Shown one piece after another: positions 1-6,719 of a stretch of 17,916 nt of DNA. Source of the stretch: Gaiella sp051003695 (GTDB lineage Bacteria; Actinomycetota; Thermoleophilia; Gaiellales; Gaiellaceae); the NCBI GenBank assembly GCA_051003695.1, contig JBPCLB010000263.1, positions 1-17,916 of the forward strand. Reading direction: 5' to 3'. Below the pieces are notes generated by a model. It was not told the DNA's origin. It did not search any database and saw only the letters and a program-made list of their open reading frames with translations. The position numbers were made by a program, and so were the translations under genes. Positions within the stretch are counted from its first letter, which is position 1; each line of letters opens with the position of its first letter.

Positions 1-2
1 TG

Positions 3-254
3 CTCGAGACACCCCACGCACTGCTTCGTTCACGCCTCGCGCAACATCTCGAACGAGGGTCGGTTACTGCCGGATGCCTTGACGAACTGTTGGAGATCGC
101 GAGCGACGCTGCCGATGATTCCGCACCGAGCGAGTCGAGCTTCGCCGATCGCGTCGAAGCGAAACTCACCGAACTGACGAGTGAATTCCATACCCGATAC
201 GGAGCAACACTCGGCGAAGCAACATGGCGGCGCTTCCTGGCCGACAACTCGTGA
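3..254 (+). CDS. 3' end of an unrecognised gene (partial)
   Basis: The frame is open from the left edge to a TGA at 252-254 and encodes about 83 C-terminal residues. The peptide is polar and probably helical, with an acidic stretch in the middle (EIASDAADDSAPSES) and a tail ending RRFLADNS. The other two plus-strand frames contain early stops, so this is the only plausible coding frame. A hand count gives roughly 60% G+C here, lower than most of the window, so the gene may have a different history from its neighbours. I recognise no family or motif. It is followed by about 87 bases without a gene before the convergent oxidoreductase. Confidence 0.4.
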   Translation, partial: LETPHALLRSRLAQHLERGSVTAGCLDELLEIASDAADDSAPSESSFADRVEAKLTELTSEFHTRYGATLGEATWRRFLADNS

Positions 255-341
255 GGCCCATTATGAAAGCCGGGCTCGGGCAGCAGAATCCCCCACTTGA
301 GCGCCAGAGGTCTCTCCACTGGGTCGTGCTCCCGCCTCGAG

Positions 342-1328
342 TCAGCCAGGGATCGCCAGCACGATCTTGCCGAGCTGCGCGCCGGCCTCCAGCCGCTCGT
401 GCGCTGCTGCGATCTCCGCCAACGGATAGACGCGATCGACGTGAATGCGTGCGCGGCGGGTGCGGACGAGGTCATAGGCGCCGAGGAAGTCCTCCCGCGT
501 GCCCATCGTCGAGCCCAGCACCGTCAGCTGCTTCCACCAGAAGCGATGGAGCTGCGCAGGCGGGTTCGGGCCGGTGGTCGCGCCGCACACGACCACCCGC
601 CCGGCCGGCCTGACCGCGGCGAGCGTTCGCGCCCACGTCGCCTCGCCGACGGACTCGACGACGACGTGCACACCCTGTCCGGTCGCTTCCTTGACGGCGG
701 CGACGACGTCCCCGTCGCTGTGGTTGACCGCGACGTCCGCCCCCCACGACCGCGCGACATCGAGCTTTGCGTCGCTGCCCGAGGTCACGATCGTCTTGAG
801 TCCGAGCGCGCGACAGATCTCGAAGGCTGCGGTCGAGACACCGCCGCCGATCCCCCAGATCAGCGCCCATTCTCCCTCCGCCACGGCCGCCCGGGTGACG
901 AGCATGCGATAGGCGGTCTCGTAGACGAGCGGAAACGCGGCCGCCTCCTCGAACGACAGGGCGTCGTCGAGCGGGAAGACCTGCTCGGCGGCGATCGCGA
1001 TCAGCTCGGCGTGCGTGCCGTCGCAGTGCTCACCGACCACCGAGATCGTGTCGTCGTGCTCGAGACCCGGGTTGAGCACGACGCGCTGTCCCTGCATGAG
1101 ACCGTCGACGCCCTCGCCGAGCGCCTCCACCACCCCGGCTCCGTCAGCACCAAGGATGCGGGGTTTGGGTACCGATGGCAAACCTCGGCGGACCCAGACG
1201 TCGAGATGGTTCAGCGAGGCCGTGCGAAGCCGGACGAGCACTTCGCCGGGGCCGGGCTCGGGATCGGGTACGTCTTCGATCCGGAGCACGTCGGGCCCGC
1301 CGTCATCGTGGATGCGAACCGCTTTCAC
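342..1328 (-). CDS. MDR-superfamily alcohol dehydrogenase / quinone reductase-like oxidoreductase
   Basis: This is a medium-chain dehydrogenase/reductase of about 328 residues. The N-terminal GroES-like domain carries GEVLVRLRTASLNHLDVWVRRG and ILGADGAGVVEALG. The Rossmann domain follows, with its nucleotide-binding turn at WGIGGGVSTAAFEICRALG. The structural-zinc loop with four cysteines found in classical ADHs is absent: the stretch NPGLEHDDTISVVGEHCDGTHAEL holds one cysteine. The usual catalytic-zinc Cys and His are Asn and Asp (SLNHLD, LGADGAG). A zinc-independent, NADP(H)-using reductase is therefore more likely than a zinc ADH; substrate unknown. I place the start at GTG 1328, preceded by GAGGA eight bases upstream; an ATG at 1355 would overlap queG. 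The gene is head-to-head with queG. Confidence 0.9.
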   Translation of the reverse strand: MKAVRIHDDGGPDVLRIEDVPDPEPGPGEVLVRLRTASLNHLDVWVRRGLPSVPKPRILGADGAGVVEALGEGVDGLMQGQRVVLNPGLEHDDTISVVGEHCDGTHAELIAIAAEQVFPLDDALSFEEAAAFPLVYETAYRMLVTRAAVAEGEWALIWGIGGGVSTAAFEICRALGLKTIVTSGSDAKLDVARSWGADVAVNHSDGDVVAAVKEATGQGVHVVVESVGEATWARTLAAVRPAGRVVVCGATTGPNPPAQLHRFWWKQLTVLGSTMGTREDFLGAYDLVRTRRARIHVDRVYPLAEIAAAHERLEAGAQLGKIVLAIPG

Positions 1329-1345
1329 AGGCACGATCCTCTCAC

Positions 1346-2344
1346 ATGACCGCACAGGAACTGCGTGAGCACGCGAGCGCCGTCGGGATCGACGTCGTCG
1401 GTGCGACGCCTGCCGTTCCCTACGCGGAGACGGAACGACACATCCGGGAGCGACGGGCTCGCGGGCTCTTCGGGCGCATGCGGTTCACGATGGCGCGACC
1501 CGAGGTCTCGTGTCACCCCGAAACGCTGCTCCCGGGAGCGCGCAGTGTCGTCGCGGCGGCACTCTGCTACTGGGTCGACGGTCCCGAGCCCGGAGCGGGG
1601 GAGGGCCGCTTGCCGCGATACGCCTGGCGTGATCACTACTCGGAGCTGCGATCTCGGCTCGACGCGCTTGGCGCGAGGATCGGCGGCGGCTACCGCGTGC
1701 TCGTCGACGAGAACGACCACGTCGACCGCGAGGCCGCAGCTCGGGCGGGTGTCGGCTTCTACGGCAAGAACACGATGCTGATCACGCGCAGCCACGGTTC
1801 CTGGGTCGTCCTCGGGACGCTCGTCACCGATGTCGTGATCGAGCCGGCCGCGCCGGTGCGCGCCGGCTGCGGCAGCTGCACCCTCTGTCTCGACGCCTGC
1901 CCGACCGACGCGCTCTCAGAGCCTGGCGTGCTGGATGCGACGCGCTGCCTCTCGTACTGGACGCAGACGGCGGAGCCGATGCCGGAACCGGTCATGCAGG
2001 CTCTGGGCGATCGCGTCTACGGCTGCGACATCTGCCAGGACGTTTGCCCGTGGAACCGCGGCGTCGAGGCGCGCCGGGCAGGGGATGCGCTTCCGGCAGC
2101 TGCGCGACCGACGGTTCGGCTCTCCGACTGGATCCGGGGTGAAGAGCTGGACGAGAGCCTCGACCGATTGTTCGTACCTCGCAACGATCCACGCTGGCTG
2201 CAGCGCAATGCACTCGTCGCACTGGGAAACTCACGCGACCCCGACGCTGCAGAGCTCGCGCGGGCGATGACGAGCGATCCCGACTCACTCCTCCGCGCGG
2301 TAGCAGAACGCGCGCTCGAGCGAATCGCCGCGAGCCCCGCGTGA
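1346..2344 (+). CDS. queG: Epoxyqueuosine reductase QueG
   Basis: QueG reduces epoxyqueuosine to queuosine in tRNA, the last step of queuosine synthesis, using cobalamin and two [4Fe-4S] clusters. The protein has 332 residues. The ferredoxin-like part holds Cys175, 178, 181 and 185 (GCGSCTLCLDACPTDAL) and Cys201, 227, 230 and 234 (YGCDICQDVCPWN). The GKNTMLI stretch at 140-146 is typical, and Asp121 aligns with the proposed general acid of the DxxPVxER motif (here DENDHVDRE). A short HEAT-like tail (residues 280-330) is retained. Start ATG 1346; no good Shine-Dalgarno is visible. Its stop overlaps the GTG of the histidine kinase gene by four bases, so the two are co-translated. queA lies at the other end of the window. 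Confidence 0.93.
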   Translation: MTAQELREHASAVGIDVVGATPAVPYAETERHIRERRARGLFGRMRFTMARPEVSCHPETLLPGARSVVAAALCYWVDGPEPGAGEGRLPRYAWRDHYSELRSRLDALGARIGGGYRVLVDENDHVDREAAARAGVGFYGKNTMLITRSHGSWVVLGTLVTDVVIEPAAPVRAGCGSCTLCLDACPTDALSEPGVLDATRCLSYWTQTAEPMPEPVMQALGDRVYGCDICQDVCPWNRGVEARRAGDALPAAARPTVRLSDWIRGEELDESLDRLFVPRNDPRWLQRNALVALGNSRDPDAAELARAMTSDPDSLLRAVAERALERIAASPA

Positions 2345-2934
2345 CGACACTCGACCATCTCGCGCTGCTCCACCACGAGCTCCGGAGTCCGGTGGCGGCG
2401 CTCGCGGCCCTCGCTCTCGCCGCACCATCCGCGAGCTCGTCCGCCGACGCGCGGCGGCTCGTCAGCCTTGCGATCGCAGCGGGTCGGGACATCGAGCGTC
2501 TCGTCGGCGACCTGGACCCGACCTCGCTGCGGCTCGAGCAGGTCGACGTGGGATCCCTGGTCGCCGGTTTCGAGCGCCAGTCCGTCGCTGTCGCCGTGTG
2601 GGGGCGTCCGCTCGCGCGCGCCGACCCGACCCGGCTGCGGCAGGTGCTGGCCAACCTGATCGCGAACGGCTTGCGCCACGGTTCGCACGTCGAGCTCGCG
2701 GCCCGCAGCGACGGCACCGAGGTCGTGGTCGAGGTCTCCGACGACGGGCCCGGCGTCGAGCCCGGCGCCGACCACTTCGCGCTGGGAACCAGTGGCGCCG
2801 GCTCGACCGGTTACGGGCTATGGCTCGCCCGAGCGGTCGCGGATGCACACGGCGGCAGCCTCGAGCTCGCGTCGGGGCCTGGCGAAGCGACGCGTTTCAG
2901 GCTCGTTCTACCGTCCGCTTCCGGCGGGAGCTGA
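2341..2934 (+). CDS. Minimal sensorless histidine kinase, coupled to queG
   Basis: The 197-residue protein is almost only a kinase core. The H-box is at the extreme N terminus (LLHHELRSPVAAL, His12 as probable phosphoacceptor). The N-box is around Asn105/Asn109 (QVLANLIANGLRHG). The G1 box is SDDGPG at 133-138, and the G2-type glycine segment is STGYGLWLARAVADAHGG. There is no transmembrane segment, PAS, GAF or HAMP, and no response regulator is adjacent, so it is cytoplasmic and an orphan. The dimerisation helices are short and Ala-rich. The GTG start overlaps the queG stop (GTGA). The last 38 bases overlap the 3' end of the opposite-strand PafBC-like gene. Function beyond histidine kinase homology is unknown; a phosphotransfer or anti-sigma-like role cannot be excluded. 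Confidence 0.8.
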   Translation: MTTLDHLALLHHELRSPVAALAALALAAPSASSSADARRLVSLAIAAGRDIERLVGDLDPTSLRLEQVDVGSLVAGFERQSVAVAVWGRPLARADPTRLRQVLANLIANGLRHGSHVELAARSDGTEVVVEVSDDGPGVEPGADHFALGTSGAGSTGYGLWLARAVADAHGGSLELASGPGEATRFRLVLPSASGGS

Positions 2935-4933
2935 CCCCGAGCTCGCGCTGCAGCTCCTTCGCCCGCGAGGCCACCGCCGCGCGCATGCCGTCCGGTTCGA
3001 GCACGACGGTCTCGCCGCGATCCGCGAGCAGCTCCGACAGCAGCCACTCCTCTGTCTTGAACGTCAGCTCCGAGAGCGCCGAGCGATCGGTCAGCGACCG
3101 AGCTCCGCGCTCGAGCTTCCAGCGCGAGATCGCCGGAGAATGCCAGAGCCGGGCCGTCCGGGGCTCGTTGAGGTAGTTGGGGTCGAAGCCGTCTCGTGGC
3201 TCGAACGTCTCGTCGGTGAGCCGTGCGGATCGCATCCGGTCGAGCCGGTAGGTGCGTGGGCCGTCGACCGTCCGGTCCCAGGTATGGACGCGCCAGAACG
3301 GCAGCTCGCGCTCCATCGTGTACGGCTCGACGAGCCGGGTAGCCGGGCCGTCCTCGCCCTCTTTGAGATACTCGATCTCGATCAGCCGCCGCTGATCGGC
3401 CCCGATGGACAGCGTCTTCACGAGATCCTCCTCCGCGAGCGCGATCCTCGGCGCGGGTGTCTGCGCGAGCTCGAACTGGCCGAACGTCTCCTCGAGCTTC
3501 CGGCGGACGCGCTCGAGCGGGGTGTTCGCCTCAGCCGCGATCGTCGGGCCGACGTAGTCGATCGCAAGCCTGATCGCCCGGGCTTCGAGCGGTGTGAGCT
3601 TCGGGGGTCTGCGGAAGACGTCGCCGTAGAGCTCCTTGTCGATCCGCACCCGGCCGGTCTCCTCGTCGATCACCGCGTAGACGGTGTAGCACCCGCCGCC
3701 GAAGTTGACGAGATTGAGCATCGACAGCTGCTCGTGCAGCTCCTCCTGCGGGATCGAGAAGCGCTCCGCAAGCTCGACCGCGTCGAGCTCGGCGTCGCGC
3801 TCGTCGCCGCACGCAGTGAGCAGGTGGGCGAGGAGCGCCTGGAGCACGCCGAAGCGTTCCGGCGCAACCGGGCCTGCGAGGTGGCGGTCGACAGCGATCC
3901 GACCGGAGTCGACGCGACGCTCACGGGCGAGCGCGGGCACGGCCACGTCGTGACGCTCGCGCAGGAGCCGGAGCGCATCGGCCACCTCGTCACGAAGTGC
4001 CGCCGGCTCGAGCGGGATCGCGCGTCCGTTCTGACGCAAGATCCACCCGACGAGCGGCTGCAGCGCGGCGTACTGCGTCTCGAAGACGCCGTCCTCGAGC
4101 GTGCCGGCGTCCGAGAGCGTCCTGTGCACCCACCACGCCGTGTCACCCTGGACGCCGATCCGCGCTTGGCCGACCGGCTCCCCGACCTGCCATGGGCGGG
4201 GCACGCGATGTGCATCGACGTCGAAATCGGGCGGGAGCCTGAAGTCCCGCTCGCGCCGGGTACCGAACCGGATCTCCGAGCGGATCCGCGAGACACGGAA
4301 CGTCCGGATCGCGTCCCGCTCGAGATCGTGACCGACGACGTACCAGACACCCTCGTCGAGACGGAGCGCGTACGGGTTGAGGCGGCGCTCGGTCTCTCGA
4401 TCTCGCGCCGGGCTCCAGTAGCGGAACTGAATCGTGCGCTGCTTCGAGATCGCGGACTCGAGCTTCGAGAGCCGTGCCGCGAGCTCGGGCGAGTAATCGG
4501 GCGCGGTCACGCGAACGCGCTCGGCGGTGTCGGTCGGTGCATGGTCGAATCCCGGACGCCCCAGCGCGAGATTTTGGAGCGCCAGCCTGAACGGCTCCGC
4601 GTAGGCGAACTTCCCCTCGAGGGTGTACAGCGCGGTCTGCAGGGCTGCGAGCTCGTCGTCGTCCAGGTCGAGACGGTCGAGGAAGTACTGCTCCGAGCGG
4701 AGTGTGTAGAGCTCCTCCCCCGTGGACTCGTCCCGCTGCGAGGTGAGCGGCACGCCGAGGGCGGTGAGCTCCGCGCGATCGGAGTAGTAGCGGCGCGCGA
4801 AAGCCTCGTCCGACATCTCGGAGTAGCCCTCGACGTTCCCCTTGACGTCGCGGGCCGTGAGCGGGCGCCGCTCGGCCATCAGGAACGCGACGAGCGAGAG
4901 CTGCCGGATCAGCTTGTCAGCGTCGTGGGACAC
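2897..4933 (-). CDS. Fused PafB/PafC-like double WYL-domain transcriptional regulator
   Basis: The 678-residue protein has two tandem HTH-WYL halves. Half one: helical N-terminal DNA-binding region (1-90), WYL domain at about 160-222 (IQFRYWSPA, NPYALRLDEGVWYVVGHD, RTFRVSRI) and a C-terminal extension. Half two: HTH at about 358-410 (LAERFSIPQEELHEQLSML), WYL at about 513-572 (IEIEYLKEG, RLVEPYTMERELPFWRVHTWD, YRLDRM) and another extension. This is the layout of natural PafBC fusions, which in mycobacteria and relatives activate a RecA/LexA-independent DNA-damage response, with the WYL domain sensing a nucleic-acid ligand. Start GTG 4933, with TAGGGT eight bases upstream suggesting a near-leaderless transcript. 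No Pup-proteasome gene is adjacent. The 3' end overlaps the orphan kinase gene by 38 bases. Confidence 0.85.
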   Translation of the reverse strand: MSHDADKLIRQLSLVAFLMAERRPLTARDVKGNVEGYSEMSDEAFARRYYSDRAELTALGVPLTSQRDESTGEELYTLRSEQYFLDRLDLDDDELAALQTALYTLEGKFAYAEPFRLALQNLALGRPGFDHAPTDTAERVRVTAPDYSPELAARLSKLESAISKQRTIQFRYWSPARDRETERRLNPYALRLDEGVWYVVGHDLERDAIRTFRVSRIRSEIRFGTRRERDFRLPPDFDVDAHRVPRPWQVGEPVGQARIGVQGDTAWWVHRTLSDAGTLEDGVFETQYAALQPLVGWILRQNGRAIPLEPAALRDEVADALRLLRERHDVAVPALARERRVDSGRIAVDRHLAGPVAPERFGVLQALLAHLLTACGDERDAELDAVELAERFSIPQEELHEQLSMLNLVNFGGGCYTVYAVIDEETGRVRIDKELYGDVFRRPPKLTPLEARAIRLAIDYVGPTIAAEANTPLERVRRKLEETFGQFELAQTPAPRIALAEEDLVKTLSIGADQRRLIEIEYLKEGEDGPATRLVEPYTMERELPFWRVHTWDRTVDGPRTYRLDRMRSARLTDETFEPRDGFDPNYLNEPRTARLWHSPAISRWKLERGARSLTDRSALSELTFKTEEWLLSELLADRGETVVLEPDGMRAAVASRAKELQRELGVSSRRKRTVERA

Positions 4934-4941
4934 GAGCTGCC

Positions 4942-4947
4942 ACCCTA
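4942..4947 (-). promoter_or_regulatory. Candidate -10 element for the PafBC-like gene
   Basis: The minus strand reads TAGGGT, fitting actinobacterial TANNNT, eight bases before the GTG start at 4933. This would give a leaderless or nearly leaderless mRNA. The overlapping GGGTAGGGTGG could instead act as a weak ribosome-binding site; sequence alone cannot decide. Confidence 0.35.
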
Positions 4948-4952
4948 CCCGG

Positions 4953-5034
4953 GCACTTTCCGCGCTGCGCGTGAAAACTGCCGGGAGCTGCCGTGTTTCC
5001 TAGCACTTTCGACCGCGGCGGCGGACGAAAGTGC
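4953..5034. repeat. Three copies of GCACTTTC, two direct and one inverted, in the PafBC-like promoter region
   Basis: GCACTTTC occurs at 4953-4960 and 5003-5010, and inverted (GAAAGTGC) at 5027-5034, all within 82 bases upstream of the PafBC-like gene. The latter two form a hairpin with perfect 9-bp arms (next entry). The single copy at 4953 lies just upstream of the candidate -10 and could be an operator half-site. It does not match the published mycobacterial RecA-NDp/PafBC promoter motif (TTGTCRGTG...TANNNT). Confidence 0.5.
5003..5034 (-). terminator. Hairpin directly after the 153-residue gene (possible terminator)
   Basis: GCACTTTCG (5003-5011) and CGAAAGTGC (5026-5034) are perfect 9-bp inverted arms around a 14-base GC-rich loop. 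The hairpin begins at the base after the TAG stop (5035-5037) of the minus-strand gene, where a terminator belongs. There is no T-run after it (TAGGAAACACGG), so it is not a textbook intrinsic terminator. It may serve as a weak terminator, an mRNA 3' stabiliser or an operator. Confidence 0.4.
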
Positions 5035-5496
5035 CTACGCGGCGACCGCAGCTTTGACCGCGGTTCGTTCGAGATGCTGATGCGACGGGCAGTGATCCCG
5101 GCCGGGTAGGGGCGTGCGCTGACAGGCTTTGCCCTTGCGTGTCGTGGCCTTGCAGCGGGCGATGCCACCGTCGAACATCCCCGCTTCGACCTGTGCCTCG
5201 ATGAAGCTCACCGCGGCGGAGATTCCCTCTTTCACGGCCCAGGCGACCTGCGCCTGCGCGGTGATCGGGAAGTAGCGGCGGATGTCCTGGAAGAGCGCCC
5301 GGTCCGGGCGTGCGAAGTAGTGCGGATCGTCGGCGAGCCGCTCCATCGTCTGCTCGCACTCGCTCAGCACGACGCGCCTGTACTCGAGGCGGGTCGGGTG
5401 ATCGGCGTACGGGTCGATCAAATCCTTGATCGAGCGGTAGATCGCCCGCGAGTACTGATACATGCAGGACTGCAACTGCGCGACATGATCTTCCAT
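5035..5496 (-). CDS. Uncharacterised 153-residue protein with a C-terminal Cys3-His putative zinc knuckle
   Basis: I do not recognise the N-terminal domain (residues 1-110). It looks helical and contains conserved-looking segments MYQYSRAIYRSIKDLIDPYADHP and FPITAQAQVAWAVKEG. The C-terminal part carries Cys115-x9-Cys125-x10-Cys136-x2-His139 (RCKATTRKGKACQRTP and HCPSH). This pattern resembles small treble-clef-like zinc motifs in uncharacterised bacterial and phage proteins of the CxxxTxxGxxC...CxxH type; similarity is by eye only. The start ATG 5496 has GGGAG about eleven bases upstream, and a reasonable promoter lies at 5569-5598. It is transcribed toward the PafBC-like gene, and a hairpin lies between them. 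Nucleic-acid binding is possible but is inference. Confidence 0.75.
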   Translation of the reverse strand: MEDHVAQLQSCMYQYSRAIYRSIKDLIDPYADHPTRLEYRRVVLSECEQTMERLADDPHYFARPDRALFQDIRRYFPITAQAQVAWAVKEGISAAVSFIEAQVEAGMFDGGIARCKATTRKGKACQRTPLPGRDHCPSHQHLERTAVKAAVAA

Positions 5497-5568
5497 CCGG
5501 ATTCTGTCTCCCGTGACGTTGCCTCGCGGCCGGGCCCTTGCGCGCCGGCCAGAATCGCCTTGCCGTCC

Positions 5569-5598
5569 ACTCTAGCCGCTTTCGGGTCGATGTTACAA
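5569..5598 (-). promoter_or_regulatory. Candidate sigma70-type promoter for the 153-residue gene
   Basis: On the minus strand TTGTAA (5593-5598) and TAGAGT (5569-5574) are separated by 18 bases, a fair -35/-10 pair. Transcription would start near 5562 and leave a leader of about 65 nt. That leader includes a 6-bp inverted repeat GGCCGG/CCGGCC (5528-5533 and 5545-5550). Upstream, at 5607-5614, is an ACTTAAGT palindrome in a locally AT-rich patch. Confidence 0.45.
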
Positions 5599-5635
5599 AC
5601 TCGGTTACTTAAGTTGTCTTCAGAGACGACAGAAC

Positions 5636-5649
5636 GGAGCCGTCGCTCC
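5636..5649 (-). terminator. Weak hairpin downstream of the SPOR-like gene
   Basis: On the minus strand, GGAGC-GACG-GCTCC forms a 5-bp stem with a tetraloop, followed by the moderately T-rich GTTCTGTCGTC. It lies about 57 bases past the stop of the 5707-6270 gene and could end that two-gene transcript. The stem is short, so support is weak. Confidence 0.22.
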
Positions 5650-5706
5650 CCACGCGCCCTCGCATGTGTCCGTCGAGGCCGGGTCGCAAGGCGCCTGAAC
5701 GCGGGA

Positions 5707-6270
5707 TCACGGGACGATGCGTTGCGTGCGGGCCGATCGCGTCACCGTGCGTGCCCGCCTGATCGCCCCGGCGGCCTCGGGTTGGCTTTCGTACACCCCC
5801 GCGAACACCATCCAGGAGCCGGGACGGAGGCTGGCGAAGCGGGCCGAGTCGAGCACACCGACGCGGGTCAGCCCGCTTCCCCGGGCTCGCCGCGCGATCG
5901 CGACGGCGCGCTGGCGGCCTCGGGCCTTCGGCACCGAGACGAGGATCACTGTCCAGGCGGTTCGCGCCCGAGGCCACACCGCGAGACGTGAGGCCGCGTC
6001 GACGGCCGGCGCGCGCACGGTCTCACTACCGCCCGTTGCGGTGATGATCTGACGCGTGCTCGTGGGATCGCGCGTCGCCGCGATCGCGACCGCGCCTCCG
6101 GCAAGCGCAACCGCGCCGAGCAAGGCGACCGATCTCCACGAGAACGGCGTCCTGCCGACACCCCCTCCGACTCGGTCGCGCCCGAGCCGCAGACCGCAGC
6201 CGAGGCAGTACTCCTGACCCACCGCGACGCGCGTGTCGCAGCGCGGGCAGGCGGCGACGGTAGTGCTCAC
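5707..6270 (-). CDS. Zinc-ribbon, single-pass membrane protein with SPOR-like C-terminal domain
   Basis: The 187-residue protein starts with a zinc ribbon (Cys8, 11, 22, 25: ACPRCDTR and YCLGCGLRLG). A short basic/Gly-rich linker, one transmembrane helix at about 46-66 (SVALLGAVALAGGAVAIAA) and an extracytoplasmic part follow. Residues 104-186 resemble a SPOR fold (AWTVILVSVP, AVAIARRARGSGLTRVGVLDS, LRPGSWMVFAGVYES, followed by the A.GAIRRA helix). SPOR domains bind denuded septal peptidoglycan in other bacteria; that role is inferred from similarity by eye. The GTG start at 6270 overlaps the stop of the upstream zinc-ribbon gene by four bases (GTGA). The long in-frame extension upstream of this GTG is the other gene read in the wrong frame. 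Confidence 0.78.
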   Translation of the reverse strand: MSTTVAACPRCDTRVAVGQEYCLGCGLRLGRDRVGGGVGRTPFSWRSVALLGAVALAGGAVAIAATRDPTSTRQIITATGGSETVRAPAVDAASRLAVWPRARTAWTVILVSVPKARGRQRAVAIARRARGSGLTRVGVLDSARFASLRPGSWMVFAGVYESQPEAAGAIRRARTVTRSARTQRIVP

Positions 6271-6641
6271 CCCGCGACAGCCTCGCCGGGTTCGTCCGTT
6301 GTGAGCTCGCGTCCGCAACTCGGACAGAAGCGGGCGCCGATCAGCAGCGGGGCCCCACAGGCGCAGATCGCGCCTTTGCGTCGCCGAAGCCCGCGCGCGC
6401 CCGAGACCAGCGCATCGATCTCGGAGATTCTCGCCTCGAGCGAGACGAGCTCTGCGCAGCGTTCGACGACGAGGGTCTCGTTGAAGTGGTCGCGGCGGTA
6501 CATCTCCAGCGTGAGCCCACCGAGGTCGCGCAGCCGCTCCTCGCGCAGGAGCAGCAGCGCGCGCCGTTCGCGCCGCAGATCGCTTGCCGCGGGCGCGGAA
6601 GATCTTCTGAAACGCGGCATCGCGTTCAGGATAGAGGTCAC
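6267..6641 (-). CDS. Coiled-coil/zinc-ribbon protein, coupled to the SPOR-like gene
   Basis: The 124-residue protein has a charged helical N-terminal two-thirds (DLRRERRALLLLREERLRDL, then VERCAELVSLEARISEID) likely to form a coiled coil. A C-terminal ribbon follows (Cys93, 95, 106, 109: ICACGAPLLIGARFCPSCGREL). The first knuckle is CxC rather than CxxC, so zinc binding may be altered or use other ligands. The ribbon resembles the one at the start of the next gene, and the two genes overlap by four bases, which suggests the products act together at the membrane. I use GTG 6641 (GAGAG nine bases upstream); ATG 6620 is an alternative that loses seven residues. No enzymatic motif is seen. Confidence 0.72.
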   Translation of the reverse strand: MTSILNAMPRFRRSSAPAASDLRRERRALLLLREERLRDLGGLTLEMYRRDHFNETLVVERCAELVSLEARISEIDALVSGARGLRRRKGAICACGAPLLIGARFCPSCGRELTTDEPGEAVAG

Positions 6642-6719
6642 GCGTGGGCGCTCTCCGTTGACGCGGAGAACGGCCCGGAGATTTCAAGGTGGGCTGTCGC
6701 TTGCGGCGGCCGCACGCTG

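Noticed and set aside
2792..5080. A 762-residue open frame on the plus strand
   Set aside because: It is the antisense of the PafBC-like gene. Long shadow frames are expected at this G+C, and the translation is Arg/Leu/Glu-rich with no family motif.
6271..6687. N-terminal extension of the SPOR-like protein
   Set aside because: It reads the zinc-ribbon gene in another frame; the Arg/Ala-rich peptide has no motif, and GTG 6270 gives a clean GTGA coupling.
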